The position numbers and the translations under genes are program-made. Shown here one piece after another: positions 1 to 7,816 of a stretch of 33,546 nucleotides of DNA. This DNA comes from a bacterium (GTDB lineage: Bacteria > Methylomirabilota > Methylomirabilia > Methylomirabilales > 2-02-FULL-66-22). Under the pieces are notes generated by a model, which saw only the letters and a program-made list of their open reading frames with translations, was not told the DNA's origin and did not search any database. Every line of letters starts with the position of its first letter. Position 1 is the stretch's first letter. The stretch covers positions 1 to 33,546 of the forward strand of contig JAKPQH010000208.1 of NCBI GenBank assembly GCA_029580855.1. The letters are read 5' to 3'.

Positions 1-734
1 CGCCGGAGAGTCGGGAGGTACTCCGGCGGGGGCGTGATGATCCCGCCGGTGTTGCTGATGGGCTCGACGATGATGGCCGCGATGGAGCGCGGGTCCTCCC
101 ACTCGATGGTCTGGCGGAGGGTCCGGGCGCAGAAGACGTCGCAGCCCGGGTAGGTCTTCTCGTAGGGGCACCGGTAGCAGTACGGGGGGTAGGTGTGGAG
201 GTGGCCGATGGCCGCGGGTTCGTAGAGGGTCTTCCGGTAGCCGACCCCGCCGGCGCTCATGGTGGCCGCGGTGGCCCCGTGGTAGGAGAGGTAGCGGGAC
301 AGGATCTTGAACTTCCCCGGGTTCCCCGTCTGGCGGTGGTACTGCCGGACCAGCTTGAAGGCGGCCTCGTTCGCCTCCGAGCCGCTGTCGACGAACCGGG
401 CGGTGTGGAGGTCGCCGGGCATGATCTCGGCCAGGAGGGTCGCCAGCTCCACGGCGCGGGGGTTTGTCCCGTGCATCGGGGGGTTGAAGGGCAGCGTCCG
501 GAGCTGGTCGGTGACCGCCTGGAGCACCCGGGGGTGGTTGTAGCCGACGTTGACGGTGAAGATCCCGGCCAGCCCGTCCAGGTACTCCTTCCCGTGGACG
601 TCCCAGAACCGGATGCCATCGGCCTTGGCCACCAGGAAGGGCTCCTTGACGAACTCCGTCATCTGGCGGTAGTCGAGCATGATGTGGCGGAGGTAGTCTT
701 CGCCGGCGAACCGGGCGTCGGTGGGGGTGGGCAT
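1..734 (-). CDS. Class III aminotransferase (first copy, C-terminus outside window)
   Basis: PLP-dependent fold-type I aminotransferase of class III; only the first 244 residues lie in the window. It starts at ATG 734-732 behind a GAGGAG ribosome site. Visible family features are GKEYLDGLAG (residues 48-57), the phosphate-binding DSGSEANE (116-123) and the SYHG block (150-153). A four-cysteine cluster, CxxC-x8-C-x3-C (C186, C189, C198, C202), is shared with the next two genes. The PLP lysine lies beyond the window edge. It follows the second aminotransferase by 18 nt, so it is the last visible gene of the GntR-ABC-aminotransferase operon. The family moves amino groups from omega-amino acids, diamines or similar amines to pyruvate or 2-oxoglutarate; the substrate cannot be read here. 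The family call is secure. Confidence 0.9.
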   Translation of the reverse strand, partial: MPTPTDARFAGEDYLRHIMLDYRQMTEFVKEPFLVAKADGIRFWDVHGKEYLDGLAGIFTVNVGYNHPRVLQAVTDQLRTLPFNPPMHGTNPRAVELATLLAEIMPGDLHTARFVDSGSEANEAAFKLVRQYHRQTGNPGKFKILSRYLSYHGATAATMSAGGVGYRKTLYEPAAIGHLHTYPPYCYRCPYEKTYPGCDVFCARTLRQTIEWEDPRSIAAIIVEPISNTGGIITPPPEYLPTLR

Positions 735-752
735 GGTCGTCTCCTCGCTTTC

Positions 753-2087
753 CTATGAAACGGGCACCTCCCGCATGACCTTCTGGATCGCGGTCTCCAG
801 CGCGTGGACGAGCTGTTCCACGTTGGCCTCGCTGAAGATGTAGGGCGGGCTGATCTGGATGTGATCGCCCGCCACGCCGTCGATCATCCCGCCCATGCCC
901 GGGACGACCATCACGCCGTCCCCCAGCGCGGCCTCGACGACGCGCCGGGTCACCCCCGCCGCGGGCGGGAACGGCCGCTTCGTGGCCCGATCCGCCACGA
1001 ACTCGACCCCCAGGATGAGGCCCGTGCCGCGCACGTCGCCGACAATGGGAAACCGCTGGAGCGTCTCCAGCCGTGACAGCAGCGTGCGCCCGATCCGGGC
1101 GGCGTTCGCCACCAGGTCGTGCGCCTTGAGGTACTTGAGCACGGCCAGACCCACCGCAGAGCAGAGCGGATGGCCGGAGTAGGTGAACCCCTGGGTCATG
1201 TGACCCGATCCCGTGGCGATGGCGTCGTACACCCTGTCGTGCAAGAGCACCGCCGCCAGCGGCGCATAGCCGCTGCTCAGCGCCTTGGCCGTCGTGATCA
1301 TGTCCGGCACCACGCCCCAGTGCTCGATGCCGAAGTTCTTCCCGGTCCGTCCGATCCCGGTGATCACCTCGTCGGCGATAAAGAGGATGTCATGCGTATC
1401 GCAGATCTCGCGGATGCGCGGGTAGTACTCGGGGGGCGGGGTCACGCCCGCCGCCGAGGTGCCGATCACCGGCTCGGCGATAAAGGCGGCGATCCCGTCG
1501 GCCCCTTCCAGCGTGATCACGCGCTCCAGATCCTCGGCGCAGGCGATGCCGCAGCCCGGATAGCTCTTCCCGTACGGGCAGCGGTAGCAGTAGGGCGGAT
1601 GGATCTTGGGGAAGTTCTGCAGGTAGGGCGTGAACTCCCGCCGCCAGGCCGTGCGCCCCGACATGGAAAGCGCCCCGATGGTGTTGCCGTGGTAGCTGAT
1701 CCAGCGGGAGACGATGCGGTACTTCCCCTCCTTGCCGCGCTCCCGATGATACTGGTGGGCCAGCTTCATGGCGGTCTCGGTGGCTTCGGACCCGCCGGAC
1801 AGGAGCAGGACGTGCCCCAGCCCCGCGGGCGCCCAGGTGGCCAGCTCCTCCGAGAGCGCCATGGCCGCCTCGTTGGCAAACGAGCCGCCGTGGACAAAGG
1901 CCACGGACTCGGCCTGCTCCCGCATGGCGGCGATGATCTCCGGGACGCCGTGGCCCACGTTGACCACCGCGATGCCCCCCACGGCGTCCAGATACTCGCG
2001 CCCTGCCCGATCATACAGAAACGCCCCCCTGCCCTGCACGATGACCGGATATTCCTTCGTGAAATCTCTGAGGACCTGTGCGCGCAT
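753..2087 (-). CDS. Class III aminotransferase (second copy)
   Basis: Complete 444-residue PLP-dependent class III aminotransferase, of usual length. Motifs: SGGSEATE (97-104), WISYHG (129-134), IADE with the PLP-pyridine Asp239, and TTAK with the Schiff-base Lys268. The cysteine cluster C167, C170, C179, C183 has the same spacing as in its two neighbours. I chose ATG 2087-2085 because AGGAGG lies at 2097-2102, nine bases upstream. An in-frame ATG at 2108 would put that ribosome site inside the coding region. It lies between paralogues, after an octamer repeat array and 18 nt before the next aminotransferase. It probably deaminates the imported amino compound or an intermediate of it. Annotation pipelines often call such proteins 'aspartate aminotransferase family', which does not fix the substrate. 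Confidence 0.92.
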   Translation of the reverse strand: MRAQVLRDFTKEYPVIVQGRGAFLYDRAGREYLDAVGGIAVVNVGHGVPEIIAAMREQAESVAFVHGGSFANEAAMALSEELATWAPAGLGHVLLLSGGSEATETAMKLAHQYHRERGKEGKYRIVSRWISYHGNTIGALSMSGRTAWRREFTPYLQNFPKIHPPYCYRCPYGKSYPGCGIACAEDLERVITLEGADGIAAFIAEPVIGTSAAGVTPPPEYYPRIREICDTHDILFIADEVITGIGRTGKNFGIEHWGVVPDMITTAKALSSGYAPLAAVLLHDRVYDAIATGSGHMTQGFTYSGHPLCSAVGLAVLKYLKAHDLVANAARIGRTLLSRLETLQRFPIVGDVRGTGLILGVEFVADRATKRPFPPAAGVTRRVVEAALGDGVMVVPGMGGMIDGVAGDHIQISPPYIFSEANVEQLVHALETAIQKVMREVPVS

Positions 2088-2108
2088 GTGTCGGAACCTC
2101 CTCTCCAT

Positions 2109-2206
2109 GTTCGGCGGTTCGGCGGTTCGATGGCTCGACGGTTCGGCGGTTCGACGGTTCGACGGTTCGCGTACCGCCGAACGGCCGACCTGCCGAACAG
2201 CCGAAC
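2109..2206. repeat. Octamer array with inverted half (first copy)
   Basis: Eight consecutive 8-nt units related to GTTCGGCG occupy 2109-2172. Four units of the reverse complement, CGCCGAAC, follow at 2175-2206. The turn is at GTACC. The two halves can fold into a long hairpin in several registers. The array fills the gap between the second and third aminotransferase genes, and the same design recurs at 3645-3718. Function is unknown. It could be a REP-like element, an RNA-stability structure or a protein-binding array. Confidence 0.85.
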
Positions 2207-2211
2207 CTGTT

Positions 2212-3600
2212 TTAGCTCCTCATCTCGGCCGGTAAGCCCTTCTCCACCACGCCGATGGCCTCGTCCAGGATGGCGACCATGTCGTCCACCTGGCTCGCCG
2301 TGATGATGAAGGGCGGCGCCATGAGAATGTGATTCCCCGCCACCCCGTCCACCGTGCCGGTGCCGGGGAAGATCACCAGACCCCGCGCGAACGCCTCCTC
2401 AAAGAGGCGCTTGCCGAACTGGTACTCGGGCGGGAACGGTTCTTTCGTCTGCTTGTTGCGGACAAACTCCATGCCGGCCATCAGCCCCTTGCCTCGGACG
2501 TCCCCGACCGTGGGGTGCGCCAAGAGCCCCTGCAGACCCGCCAGCAGCCGCGACCCCATCCGGCGAACGTTCTCGATCAGGTTCTGCTCCCGGATGATCG
2601 CCAGCACCTCGATCCCCACCCGTGCCGAGAGCGGGTTGGCGCAGTAGGTATGCCCGCCCCGGAAGTTGCTGTGCTTCGACCGGAGCAGGTCCATGATCTT
2701 GTCCCGCAGGATGACCGCCGCCAGCGGCGTGTATCCGCCCGAGATCCCCTTGGCCGTGGCGATGATGTCGGGGATCACGCTCCAGTGGTCCACGCCAAAC
2801 TTCGCCCCGGTCCGGCCGAACCCGGTCATCACCTCGTCCGCGATGAAGACCACATCCTGCTCGTCGCAGATCTCCCGGATCAGCGGGAAGTACTCCGGCA
2901 CCGCCGGGACGGCCCCCAGCGCCGCCCCCACCACCGGCTCGGCGATAAACGCCAGGACGTTCTCGGGGCCCTCCTGGCGGATCGCCCTGCGGAGGGCGCG
3001 GGCGCACTCCAGGTTGCACTGTCCGTACGTCAGGCCCCACTCGCACCGGTAGCAGAAACAGGGCGGGATTTTCACGGCGTGGCCCAGCATCGGACCGTAG
3101 ATCTGGCGCCGGTAGGTGATCCCGCTGGCCGTCATGGCGCCGAAGGTGTTGCCGTGAAACCCCTGCCAGCGGCCGATGACCGTGAACTTGCCCCGGTTGT
3201 TCCGCACGTACTCGTACTGGCGGGCGAACTTGACGGCGTTCTCGGTCGCCTCGGAGCCGCCCGAGAGCAGGAAGGTCTGCTTCATCTCCGGTGGCGAGAT
3301 CTCGCCGATCTTCTGACATAGCTCGACGTGCGGCTGGTTGGCGAAACAGTGGGCGGGGCTGAAGGCGATGGTCTCGGCCTGCTGGGCCATGACCGCCGCC
3401 ACGCGTCTGTTCCCGTGCCCGATGGACGTCACCACGGACGAGCCGCCCGACCCGTCGATATACCTCCGGCCCTTGGTGTCGTACAGGTAGATCCCCTCGC
3501 CCCGCTCCACCACCGGGTAGTCCCGCTCCAGATCTCGGAAAACCACCCGGCTCAGGTCCCACCCCACCACCGCCTGCTTCAACGTGCCGTCTAACTCCAT
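2212..3600 (-). CDS. Class III aminotransferase (third copy)
   Basis: Complete 462-residue class III aminotransferase. Motifs: SGGSEATE (113-120), IADE with Asp255, and ATAK with the PLP Lys284. The cysteine cluster is C183, C186, C195, C199, with extra Cys181. The position before the conserved histidine is Phe149, where the second copy has Tyr132, so active-site details may differ. It starts at ATG 3600 behind an AGGAGAG ribosome site. It is the first aminotransferase after the transporter genes and is flanked on both sides by octamer arrays. It looks only moderately similar to the other two copies, so these are diverged paralogues rather than a recent duplication. The substrate is unknown. 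Confidence 0.92.
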   Translation of the reverse strand: MELDGTLKQAVVGWDLSRVVFRDLERDYPVVERGEGIYLYDTKGRRYIDGSGGSSVVTSIGHGNRRVAAVMAQQAETIAFSPAHCFANQPHVELCQKIGEISPPEMKQTFLLSGGSEATENAVKFARQYEYVRNNRGKFTVIGRWQGFHGNTFGAMTASGITYRRQIYGPMLGHAVKIPPCFCYRCEWGLTYGQCNLECARALRRAIRQEGPENVLAFIAEPVVGAALGAVPAVPEYFPLIREICDEQDVVFIADEVMTGFGRTGAKFGVDHWSVIPDIIATAKGISGGYTPLAAVILRDKIMDLLRSKHSNFRGGHTYCANPLSARVGIEVLAIIREQNLIENVRRMGSRLLAGLQGLLAHPTVGDVRGKGLMAGMEFVRNKQTKEPFPPEYQFGKRLFEEAFARGLVIFPGTGTVDGVAGNHILMAPPFIITASQVDDMVAILDEAIGVVEKGLPAEMRS

Positions 3601-3644
3601 TGCCTCTCTCCTGTGGGCCGCTCGGTGCGTCCGACCCTTTGGTG

Positions 3645-3718
3645 GTTCGGCCGTTCAGCGGTTCGGCCGCTCGGCAGTTCTGGTACCGCCGAACCATCGC
3701 ACTGCCGTACCGCCGAAC
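3645..3718. repeat. Octamer array with inverted half (second copy)
   Basis: Five direct units related to GTTCGGCC/G lie at 3645-3684. Four degenerate units of the opposite orientation lie at 3687-3718 (CGCCGAAC at both ends). The turn GGTACCGCCGAAC closely matches the centre of the array at 2109-2206. It sits between the ATPase gene and the third aminotransferase gene. The copy is more degenerate than the first. Confidence 0.8.
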
Positions 3719-3735
3719 GCCGTCTTACTCACCCT

Positions 3736-4458
3736 TCAGAGGATTTTCCCCAAGAACTCCCGCGTCCGCTGTCCCCTCGGCCGATCGAAGAGCTCCGCCG
3801 CCCGCCCCTCCTCGACGATCCGCCCCTCATCCATAAAGATGACGCGGTCCGCCACCTCCCGCGCAAAGCCCATCTCGTGCGTGACCACGATCATGGTCAT
3901 ACCGTCGCGCGCCAGTTGTTTCATCACATCCAGCACCTCGCGCACCAGCTCCGGGTCCAGGGCCGAGGTGACCTCGTCGAAGAGCATCAGCTTGGGCTGC
4001 ATGGCCAGAGCGCGCGCGATCGCCACGCGTTGCTGCTGCCCGCCCGAGAGCTGGGACGGGTAGGCGTCCACCTTGTCCTGGAGACCCACCTTGCTCAGCA
4101 TGCTCAGGGCCGCCTGGTGCACCTCGGTTTCGGGCCGCTTCCGCACCACCACCGGGGCCAGCATGACATTCCTGATGGCCGTCAGGTGGGGGAACAGGTT
4201 GAACGACTGGAAGACGATGCCGACTTCCGCCCGGACGGCCCGGATGTTGGTCCGGCGGGAATCCAGACGAATCCCGTCGATCCAGATCTCGCCGGACTGG
4301 ACCGGCTCGAGATAGTTCAGGCAGCGGAGGAGCGTGCTCTTCCCCGAGCCGCTGGGCCCGATGATCACCACCACCTCCCCCTTGGCCACGTCCAGGCTGA
4401 CGTCTTTGAGGACGTGCAGCTTCCCGAAGTGCTTGTGGATGTTTTTGACCTTAACCAC
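3736..4458 (-). CDS. Polar amino acid ABC transporter, ATP-binding subunit (GlnQ type)
   Basis: Cytoplasmic ATPase of a PAAT-family importer, 240 residues. Walker A is GPSGSGKS (34-41), the Q-loop is Gln84, the signature is LSGGQ (137-141), Walker B is LMLFDE (157-162) and the H-loop is His194 in VVTHE. The start is GTG 4458-4456 with GGAGG about ten bases upstream. The first 8 nt overlap the end of the preceding permease gene, so translation is probably coupled. It should pair with the two downstream-numbered permeases and the periplasmic binding protein. The family imports polar amino acids; with aminotransferases behind it, the imported ligand is likely their amino donor or its precursor (inference). 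Confidence 0.96.
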   Translation of the reverse strand: MVKVKNIHKHFGKLHVLKDVSLDVAKGEVVVIIGPSGSGKSTLLRCLNYLEPVQSGEIWIDGIRLDSRRTNIRAVRAEVGIVFQSFNLFPHLTAIRNVMLAPVVVRKRPETEVHQAALSMLSKVGLQDKVDAYPSQLSGGQQQRVAIARALAMQPKLMLFDEVTSALDPELVREVLDVMKQLARDGMTMIVVTHEMGFAREVADRVIFMDEGRIVEEGRAAELFDRPRGQRTREFLGKIL

Positions 4459-5113
4459 CGACCTTCAACCTCCGCTCCGCGTACAGGGCCAGCCTGGACA
4501 GCGGATAGCACATCGCGAAATACAGCGCGGCCACGATCCCGAACACCTGGAACGACCGAAACGTCTTCTCGGTCAGGATCTGCCCGACGCGCGTCAGCTC
4601 GATGTAGCTGATGACCGAGACGATGGACGAATCCTTGATGAGACCGATCAGAAGCCCCACCCCCGGTGGGATCATCACACGAAACGCCTGGGGAATCACC
4701 ACATGCCGCATGGTCTGGATGTAGTTCATTCCGAGTCCGCGGGCCGCGTCCAGCTGGTCCTTGCCGACCGCCTGGATGCCCGCCCGCACGATCTCCGCCA
4801 TAAAGGCGCTGGAGTTGAGCATCAACGCCGCCACCCCGGCGACAAAGATGGGTACGTTCAGCCCCAGCAGCGGCAACGCGAAAAAGACGAGGTAGAGCTG
4901 CATCAGCAAGGGCGAATCCCTGATGATCTCGATGTACATCGCCGCCGGCCAGGCGAGCCAGCGGGGCTGCGCGGCCCGGGCCAGACCGACGACCAGCGCG
5001 ATGACGAGGCCGAGACCCAGGCCCGCCACGCAGAGCAGGATCGTGTTGCCGAGCCCTTGGAAGAGCAGGAGGGCATCGTAGATGTTCAGCCGGTCCTGGA
5101 CGTACTGTGGCAT
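4451..5113 (-). CDS. Polar amino acid ABC transporter permease (His/Glu/Gln/Arg family)
   Basis: Inner-membrane permease of 220 residues, the normal length for HisM/GlnP-type subunits. Several hydrophobic helices are evident. The cytoplasmic EAA loop that contacts the ATPase reads [19 protein letters not shown], followed by [21 protein letters not shown] is the typical early loop after the first helix pair. It ends 8 nt inside the ATPase gene and starts 15 nt after the other permease. The two permeases probably form a heterodimer. Confidence 0.95.
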   Translation of the reverse strand: MPQYVQDRLNIYDALLLFQGLGNTILLCVAGLGLGLVIALVVGLARAAQPRWLAWPAAMYIEIIRDSPLLMQLYLVFFALPLLGLNVPIFVAGVAALMLNSSAFMAEIVRAGIQAVGKDQLDAARGLGMNYIQTMRHVVIPQAFRVMIPPGVGLLIGLIKDSSIVSVISYIELTRVGQILTEKTFRSFQVFGIVAALYFAMCYPLSRLALYAERRLKVGG

Positions 5114-5128
5114 GTCTCGTGTCCGCGC

Positions 5129-5797
5129 CTATGCAGGTTGCCGGAACAGCTGGCGGCCGATGAGCTTCAGCAGGCCGGAGATGACCAGCGTCATGGCGAC
5201 GTAGATCAGCGTCAACACCGTGTAGACTTCAAACGAGCGGAAGGTGGTGGAGGCCAGCTCCTTTCCCCGCAGCGCGAGGTCGTGCACCGAAATCGTGGAC
5301 ACCAGCGAGGACCACAGGATGATCCCGATGAACTGATTGCACATGGGCGGATAGATCACCCGAAACGCCTGTGGAAAAACGACGTGCCGCATGAGCTGAG
5401 GGAAACTCAGCCCCAGCGAGTAACCGGCCTCGAACTGCCCCTTGTGGATCGCCTGGATTCCGGCGCGCACGATCTCGGTCAGGTATGCCCCGTTGTTCAA
5501 CACCAGTCCGATGAGTCCGGCGGTGTAGTTGGACACGTCGATGTTGATCTGGCTGAGGCCGAAATAGATAAAGAAGAGCTGGACGAGCAGCGGGGTGTTG
5601 CGGATGACCTCCACGTACCAGGTCGCCGGCACGCGGATCCACCGAAGATGGGACATCCGGCACAATGCGCCGATCGATCCGACGACGAGGCTGAAGAGCA
5701 ACGTCAGGACCGAGATGTGTAGGGTCGTGAGGGCCCCGTCCAGCAGCATGGGCAGCTCTCGAAAGACCTCGCCAAACTGAAAGACGTAGCCTCGCAT
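5129..5797 (-). CDS. Polar amino acid ABC transporter permease (second subunit)
   Basis: Permease of 222 residues, paralogous to its neighbour. It has VIRNTPLLVQLFFIYFGL after the first helices and the EAA loop [20 protein letters not shown] followed by SLGL. It starts at ATG 5797 and is separated from the binding-protein gene by an 87-nt gap carrying a 13-bp hairpin. It is expected to form the membrane channel with the permease at 4451-5113. Confidence 0.95.
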   Translation of the reverse strand: MRGYVFQFGEVFRELPMLLDGALTTLHISVLTLLFSLVVGSIGALCRMSHLRWIRVPATWYVEVIRNTPLLVQLFFIYFGLSQINIDVSNYTAGLIGLVLNNGAYLTEIVRAGIQAIHKGQFEAGYSLGLSFPQLMRHVVFPQAFRVIYPPMCNQFIGIILWSSLVSTISVHDLALRGKELASTTFRSFEVYTVLTLIYVAMTLVISGLLKLIGRQLFRQPA

Positions 5798-5835
5798 CGT
5801 GGAGACTCTCCGGCCCGGCGGCGGTTTCCGGGCGA

Positions 5836-5873
5836 CGCGCTGCCCCCGCGGGGACTCGGCCGGGGGCAGCGCG
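5836..5873 (-). promoter_or_regulatory. Intercistronic 13-bp hairpin between binding-protein and permease genes
   Basis: CGCGCTGCCCCCG (5836-5848) pairs perfectly with 5861-5873 around a 12-nt loop. No U-run follows on the minus strand. The position, just after the binding-protein stop, fits the known pattern in ABC operons where a hairpin protects the upstream mRNA or partly stops transcription, so that binding protein outnumbers permease. The structure is seen; the role is inferred. Confidence 0.7.
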
Positions 5874-5884
5874 CGACGGTCAGC

Positions 5885-6712
5885 CTACCAGGTAGGGGAG
5901 ACGCGGAAGGGGTCCGCGCCGAACCACTTCTTGTACAGTTCCTTCATCTTGCCGCTCTGCTGCAGCCGGTAGATGAAGAAATTCAGATAGTTCAGCCACT
6001 CCTGATCGAACTTCCGAACGCCAAAGCAGTAGGGCTGAAAATCCAGCGGCTTGTTCAGGAAGGCCAGGTTCTTGTCCCGCCCGGCGTGGTAGACGGTGTA
6101 GGTGTAGTCCTCGATCTGCGCGTCCGCCTTGTTCTGCTGGACCGCCAAGAGCGCCGTGGACGCCTGGTCGAACTGCTGGAGCTTCGCCTGCGGCGCCAGC
6201 TTCTTCACAAGGATCTCGCCCGTCGAGCCCGTGGTCACCGCCACCCGCTTGCCGTTCAGGTCTTTCCAGTCGGCGATCTTCAACTCTTTCCGGTGGATGA
6301 CCCCTACGCCGTCGATGACATACGGGTCCGTAAAGGTGATGGCCTTGGACCGCGGCAGCGTCGCCGTGAAGTTGGAGATCGCGACGTCGATCTTGCCCGA
6401 GAGCAGGAAGTTGATCCGGTCCTGCGTCGTCGGTACCGGGACCAAGGTCAGCTTCACCTTCAGCGCGTCATCGCTCGCGAGCTCCTTGGCGATGTCCACG
6501 TCCATTCCGACGATGTTGTTCTGTGCGTCCCGGAATCCCCAGGGTGGATAAAAATCGAAGGTTCCGACCACCACCTCGCCCTTCTTGATGACCGCGTTCA
6601 GCGTGTCCTGCATCTGGGGGCCGGCGTCGCCTGCCAGGCCCGGCAGGGGAAACGCCAGGCCGGTCATGAACGCCCCTACCGCCAACCCCAACCACATTCG
6701 GCGCGTGCCCAT
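5885..6712 (-). CDS. Amino acid ABC transporter substrate-binding protein (family 3)
   Basis: Periplasmic solute-binding protein of 275 residues. The signal peptide is about residues 1-27 (positive start, hydrophobic core, probable cut after GLAG). The mature part has VVVGTFDFYPPWGFRD, GMDVDIAKELA and TTQDRINFLLSGKIDVAISNFT, all typical of the SBP_bac_3 fold. The ligand arginine contact region is near LPRSKAITFTDPY. It starts at ATG 6712 behind GGAGGAGG. It lies 45 nt after the GntR gene and before the permeases. The ligand is a polar amino acid or related amine; which one is not visible. Confidence 0.95.
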   Translation of the reverse strand: MGTRRMWLGLAVGAFMTGLAFPLPGLAGDAGPQMQDTLNAVIKKGEVVVGTFDFYPPWGFRDAQNNIVGMDVDIAKELASDDALKVKLTLVPVPTTQDRINFLLSGKIDVAISNFTATLPRSKAITFTDPYVIDGVGVIHRKELKIADWKDLNGKRVAVTTGSTGEILVKKLAPQAKLQQFDQASTALLAVQQNKADAQIEDYTYTVYHAGRDKNLAFLNKPLDFQPYCFGVRKFDQEWLNYLNFFIYRLQQSGKMKELYKKWFGADPFRVSPTW

Positions 6713-6757
6713 GGTCCCTCCTCCTTTGCGTGGTGGCGTCGCTCCGCGACGCCGGGT

Positions 6758-7576
6758 TCAACCGCGTTGCCGCCTCGCGGCGGTCCTGCTACGGCTGAGG
6801 CGCGCTACGGCGAGGCGTCTGGCGCGCCGGGATTGCCGGAACGTGGCCGACTCGCCCGAGAGCCGTGGCGGCCGGCTCCCCCGCTTCGGCTTGGCCGCAA
6901 CGCCGTTCAGCATCTCTCCCAGGTGCGCTTGAATCGTCCGGTTGGCCCGCGCCGTGTCCCGCGACCGCAGCGCCGCCACGATCTCGCCGTGTCCCCGCAC
7001 AACATGGGCGAGATTCCGATACATGAGGTTGGTTGTGGAGAGATACAACCGGACCTTGCCGGAAATCGCCGACCATGTCTCGTAGAGTGTCCGGTGGCCG
7101 GAGGCCCGGCAGATGAAGTCGTGGAACCGGTAATCCAGCTCCACGAGCCGGGCGTATTCCCCCTGCCGCACCGTCCGATCCATATCGCTCACCATAGCAT
7201 CGAGTTCGGCGAACTGGTTGGCGCGCAGGCGTTTTGCCGCCAGCGAGGCGGCGAAGCCCTCCAGAAGACCGCGCAGGCTGGCCACCTCGTGGACGATCTC
7301 TTCCGTCAGCTCCACGACGCGGGCGCCCCGGTTGGGCTCCTTCACGACCAGACCCTCGCGCGCCAGCTGGCTGAGCGCCTCGCGCACGGGCGCCCGACTG
7401 GTGCCCATCTCGCGCGCCAGCGACGCCTCCAAGAGTCGCGCCGCGGGCGGAATGCGTCCTCGGGCGATGGCTTCGCGAACGGAATCGGCGATCTGCTCGG
7501 CGATCGTGCGATAGGACACCGGCGCCACGCGGGCGCAGGTTTTGCGCTGGGACAACCGCCGTCTGGGAACCGCCAT
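6758..7576 (-). CDS. GntR family transcriptional regulator, FCD subfamily
   Basis: DNA-binding regulator of 272 residues. The winged helix-turn-helix is about residues 20-90 (YRTIAEQIADSVREAI; TSRAPVREALSQLAREGLV). The all-helical FCD ligand domain is about 98-225, with likely metal ligands Asp148, His152, His196 and His218. The tail 230-272 is strikingly rich in arginine and lies beyond the usual end of the fold. I chose ATG 7576 because a good promoter lies just upstream (7635-7663). The in-frame ATG at 7693 would sit upstream of that promoter. It is the first gene of the amino acid transport and aminotransferase operon. It probably represses itself and the operon until a ligand, perhaps the imported compound, binds. 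Confidence 0.9.
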   Translation of the reverse strand: MAVPRRRLSQRKTCARVAPVSYRTIAEQIADSVREAIARGRIPPAARLLEASLAREMGTSRAPVREALSQLAREGLVVKEPNRGARVVELTEEIVHEVASLRGLLEGFAASLAAKRLRANQFAELDAMVSDMDRTVRQGEYARLVELDYRFHDFICRASGHRTLYETWSAISGKVRLYLSTTNLMYRNLAHVVRGHGEIVAALRSRDTARANRTIQAHLGEMLNGVAAKPKRGSRPPRLSGESATFRQSRRARRLAVARLSRSRTAARRQRG

Positions 7577-7619
7577 GGAGAAACCGTCGCCGCGACGACC
7601 GTGGAGGTTTTGGGGGGAG

Positions 7620-7634
7620 TTGTCGACAGTCGAC
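7620..7634. promoter_or_regulatory. Candidate GntR operator at the operon start
   Basis: GTCGAC-A-GTCGAC (7622-7634) is a 13-bp palindrome around a single base. Its left part also reads TTGTCGACA, close to the TTGTnnACAA dyads bound by some FCD-type GntR proteins. It lies directly downstream of the -10 box of the gntR promoter and so covers the probable transcription start. That is the expected place for an autorepression site. Sequence is direct; binding is inferred. Confidence 0.6.
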
Positions 7635-7663
7635 CTTCTATCGCAGTTGCTCCGGGAGGTCAA
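7635..7663 (-). promoter_or_regulatory. Sigma70-type promoter of the gntR-ABC-aminotransferase operon
   Basis: On the minus strand the -35 is TTGACC (7658-7663), the spacer is 17 bp and the -10 is TAGAAG (7635-7640). The start of transcription would fall near 7628, giving a leader of about 50 nt before ATG 7576. Confidence 0.65.
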
Positions 7664-7816
7664 GAGGAATCGCCGGACGTTTTCCGCGACCATCGTGGGC
7701 GGCGGCGGTGCGTCGCGAGATCGGCGGGCGCGCTGGCGGGAGGGGTCTGCCGATCCCGCGGACGAATCGTAGTCGCGGTATGGAATTTACCTTGTCCCGG
7801 AGCGGCCGGCCGTGAT

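Noticed and set aside
2109..3718. CRISPR array at the octamer repeats
   Set aside because: Units are 8 nt with no spacers, and half of them are inverted; this is not a CRISPR layout.
4334..5722. Long plus-strand frame opposite the ABC permeases
   Set aside because: It is antisense to two well-conserved permease genes and is rich in Asp, His, Gln and Arg, a common shadow pattern at this GC content.
6735..6753. Hairpin GGCGTCG/CGACGCC after the gntR stop as a terminator
   Set aside because: No T-run follows on the minus strand and the next gene begins 23 nt further on, so read-through within the operon is more likely.
7577..7693. Longer GntR start at 7693
   Set aside because: It lies upstream of the only good promoter and has no ribosome site.
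6086..7816. Long upstream extension of the EamA transporter frame
   Set aside because: The extension is antisense to the gntR and binding-protein genes, Arg/Leu-rich and motif-free. The membrane protein clearly begins near 7817.
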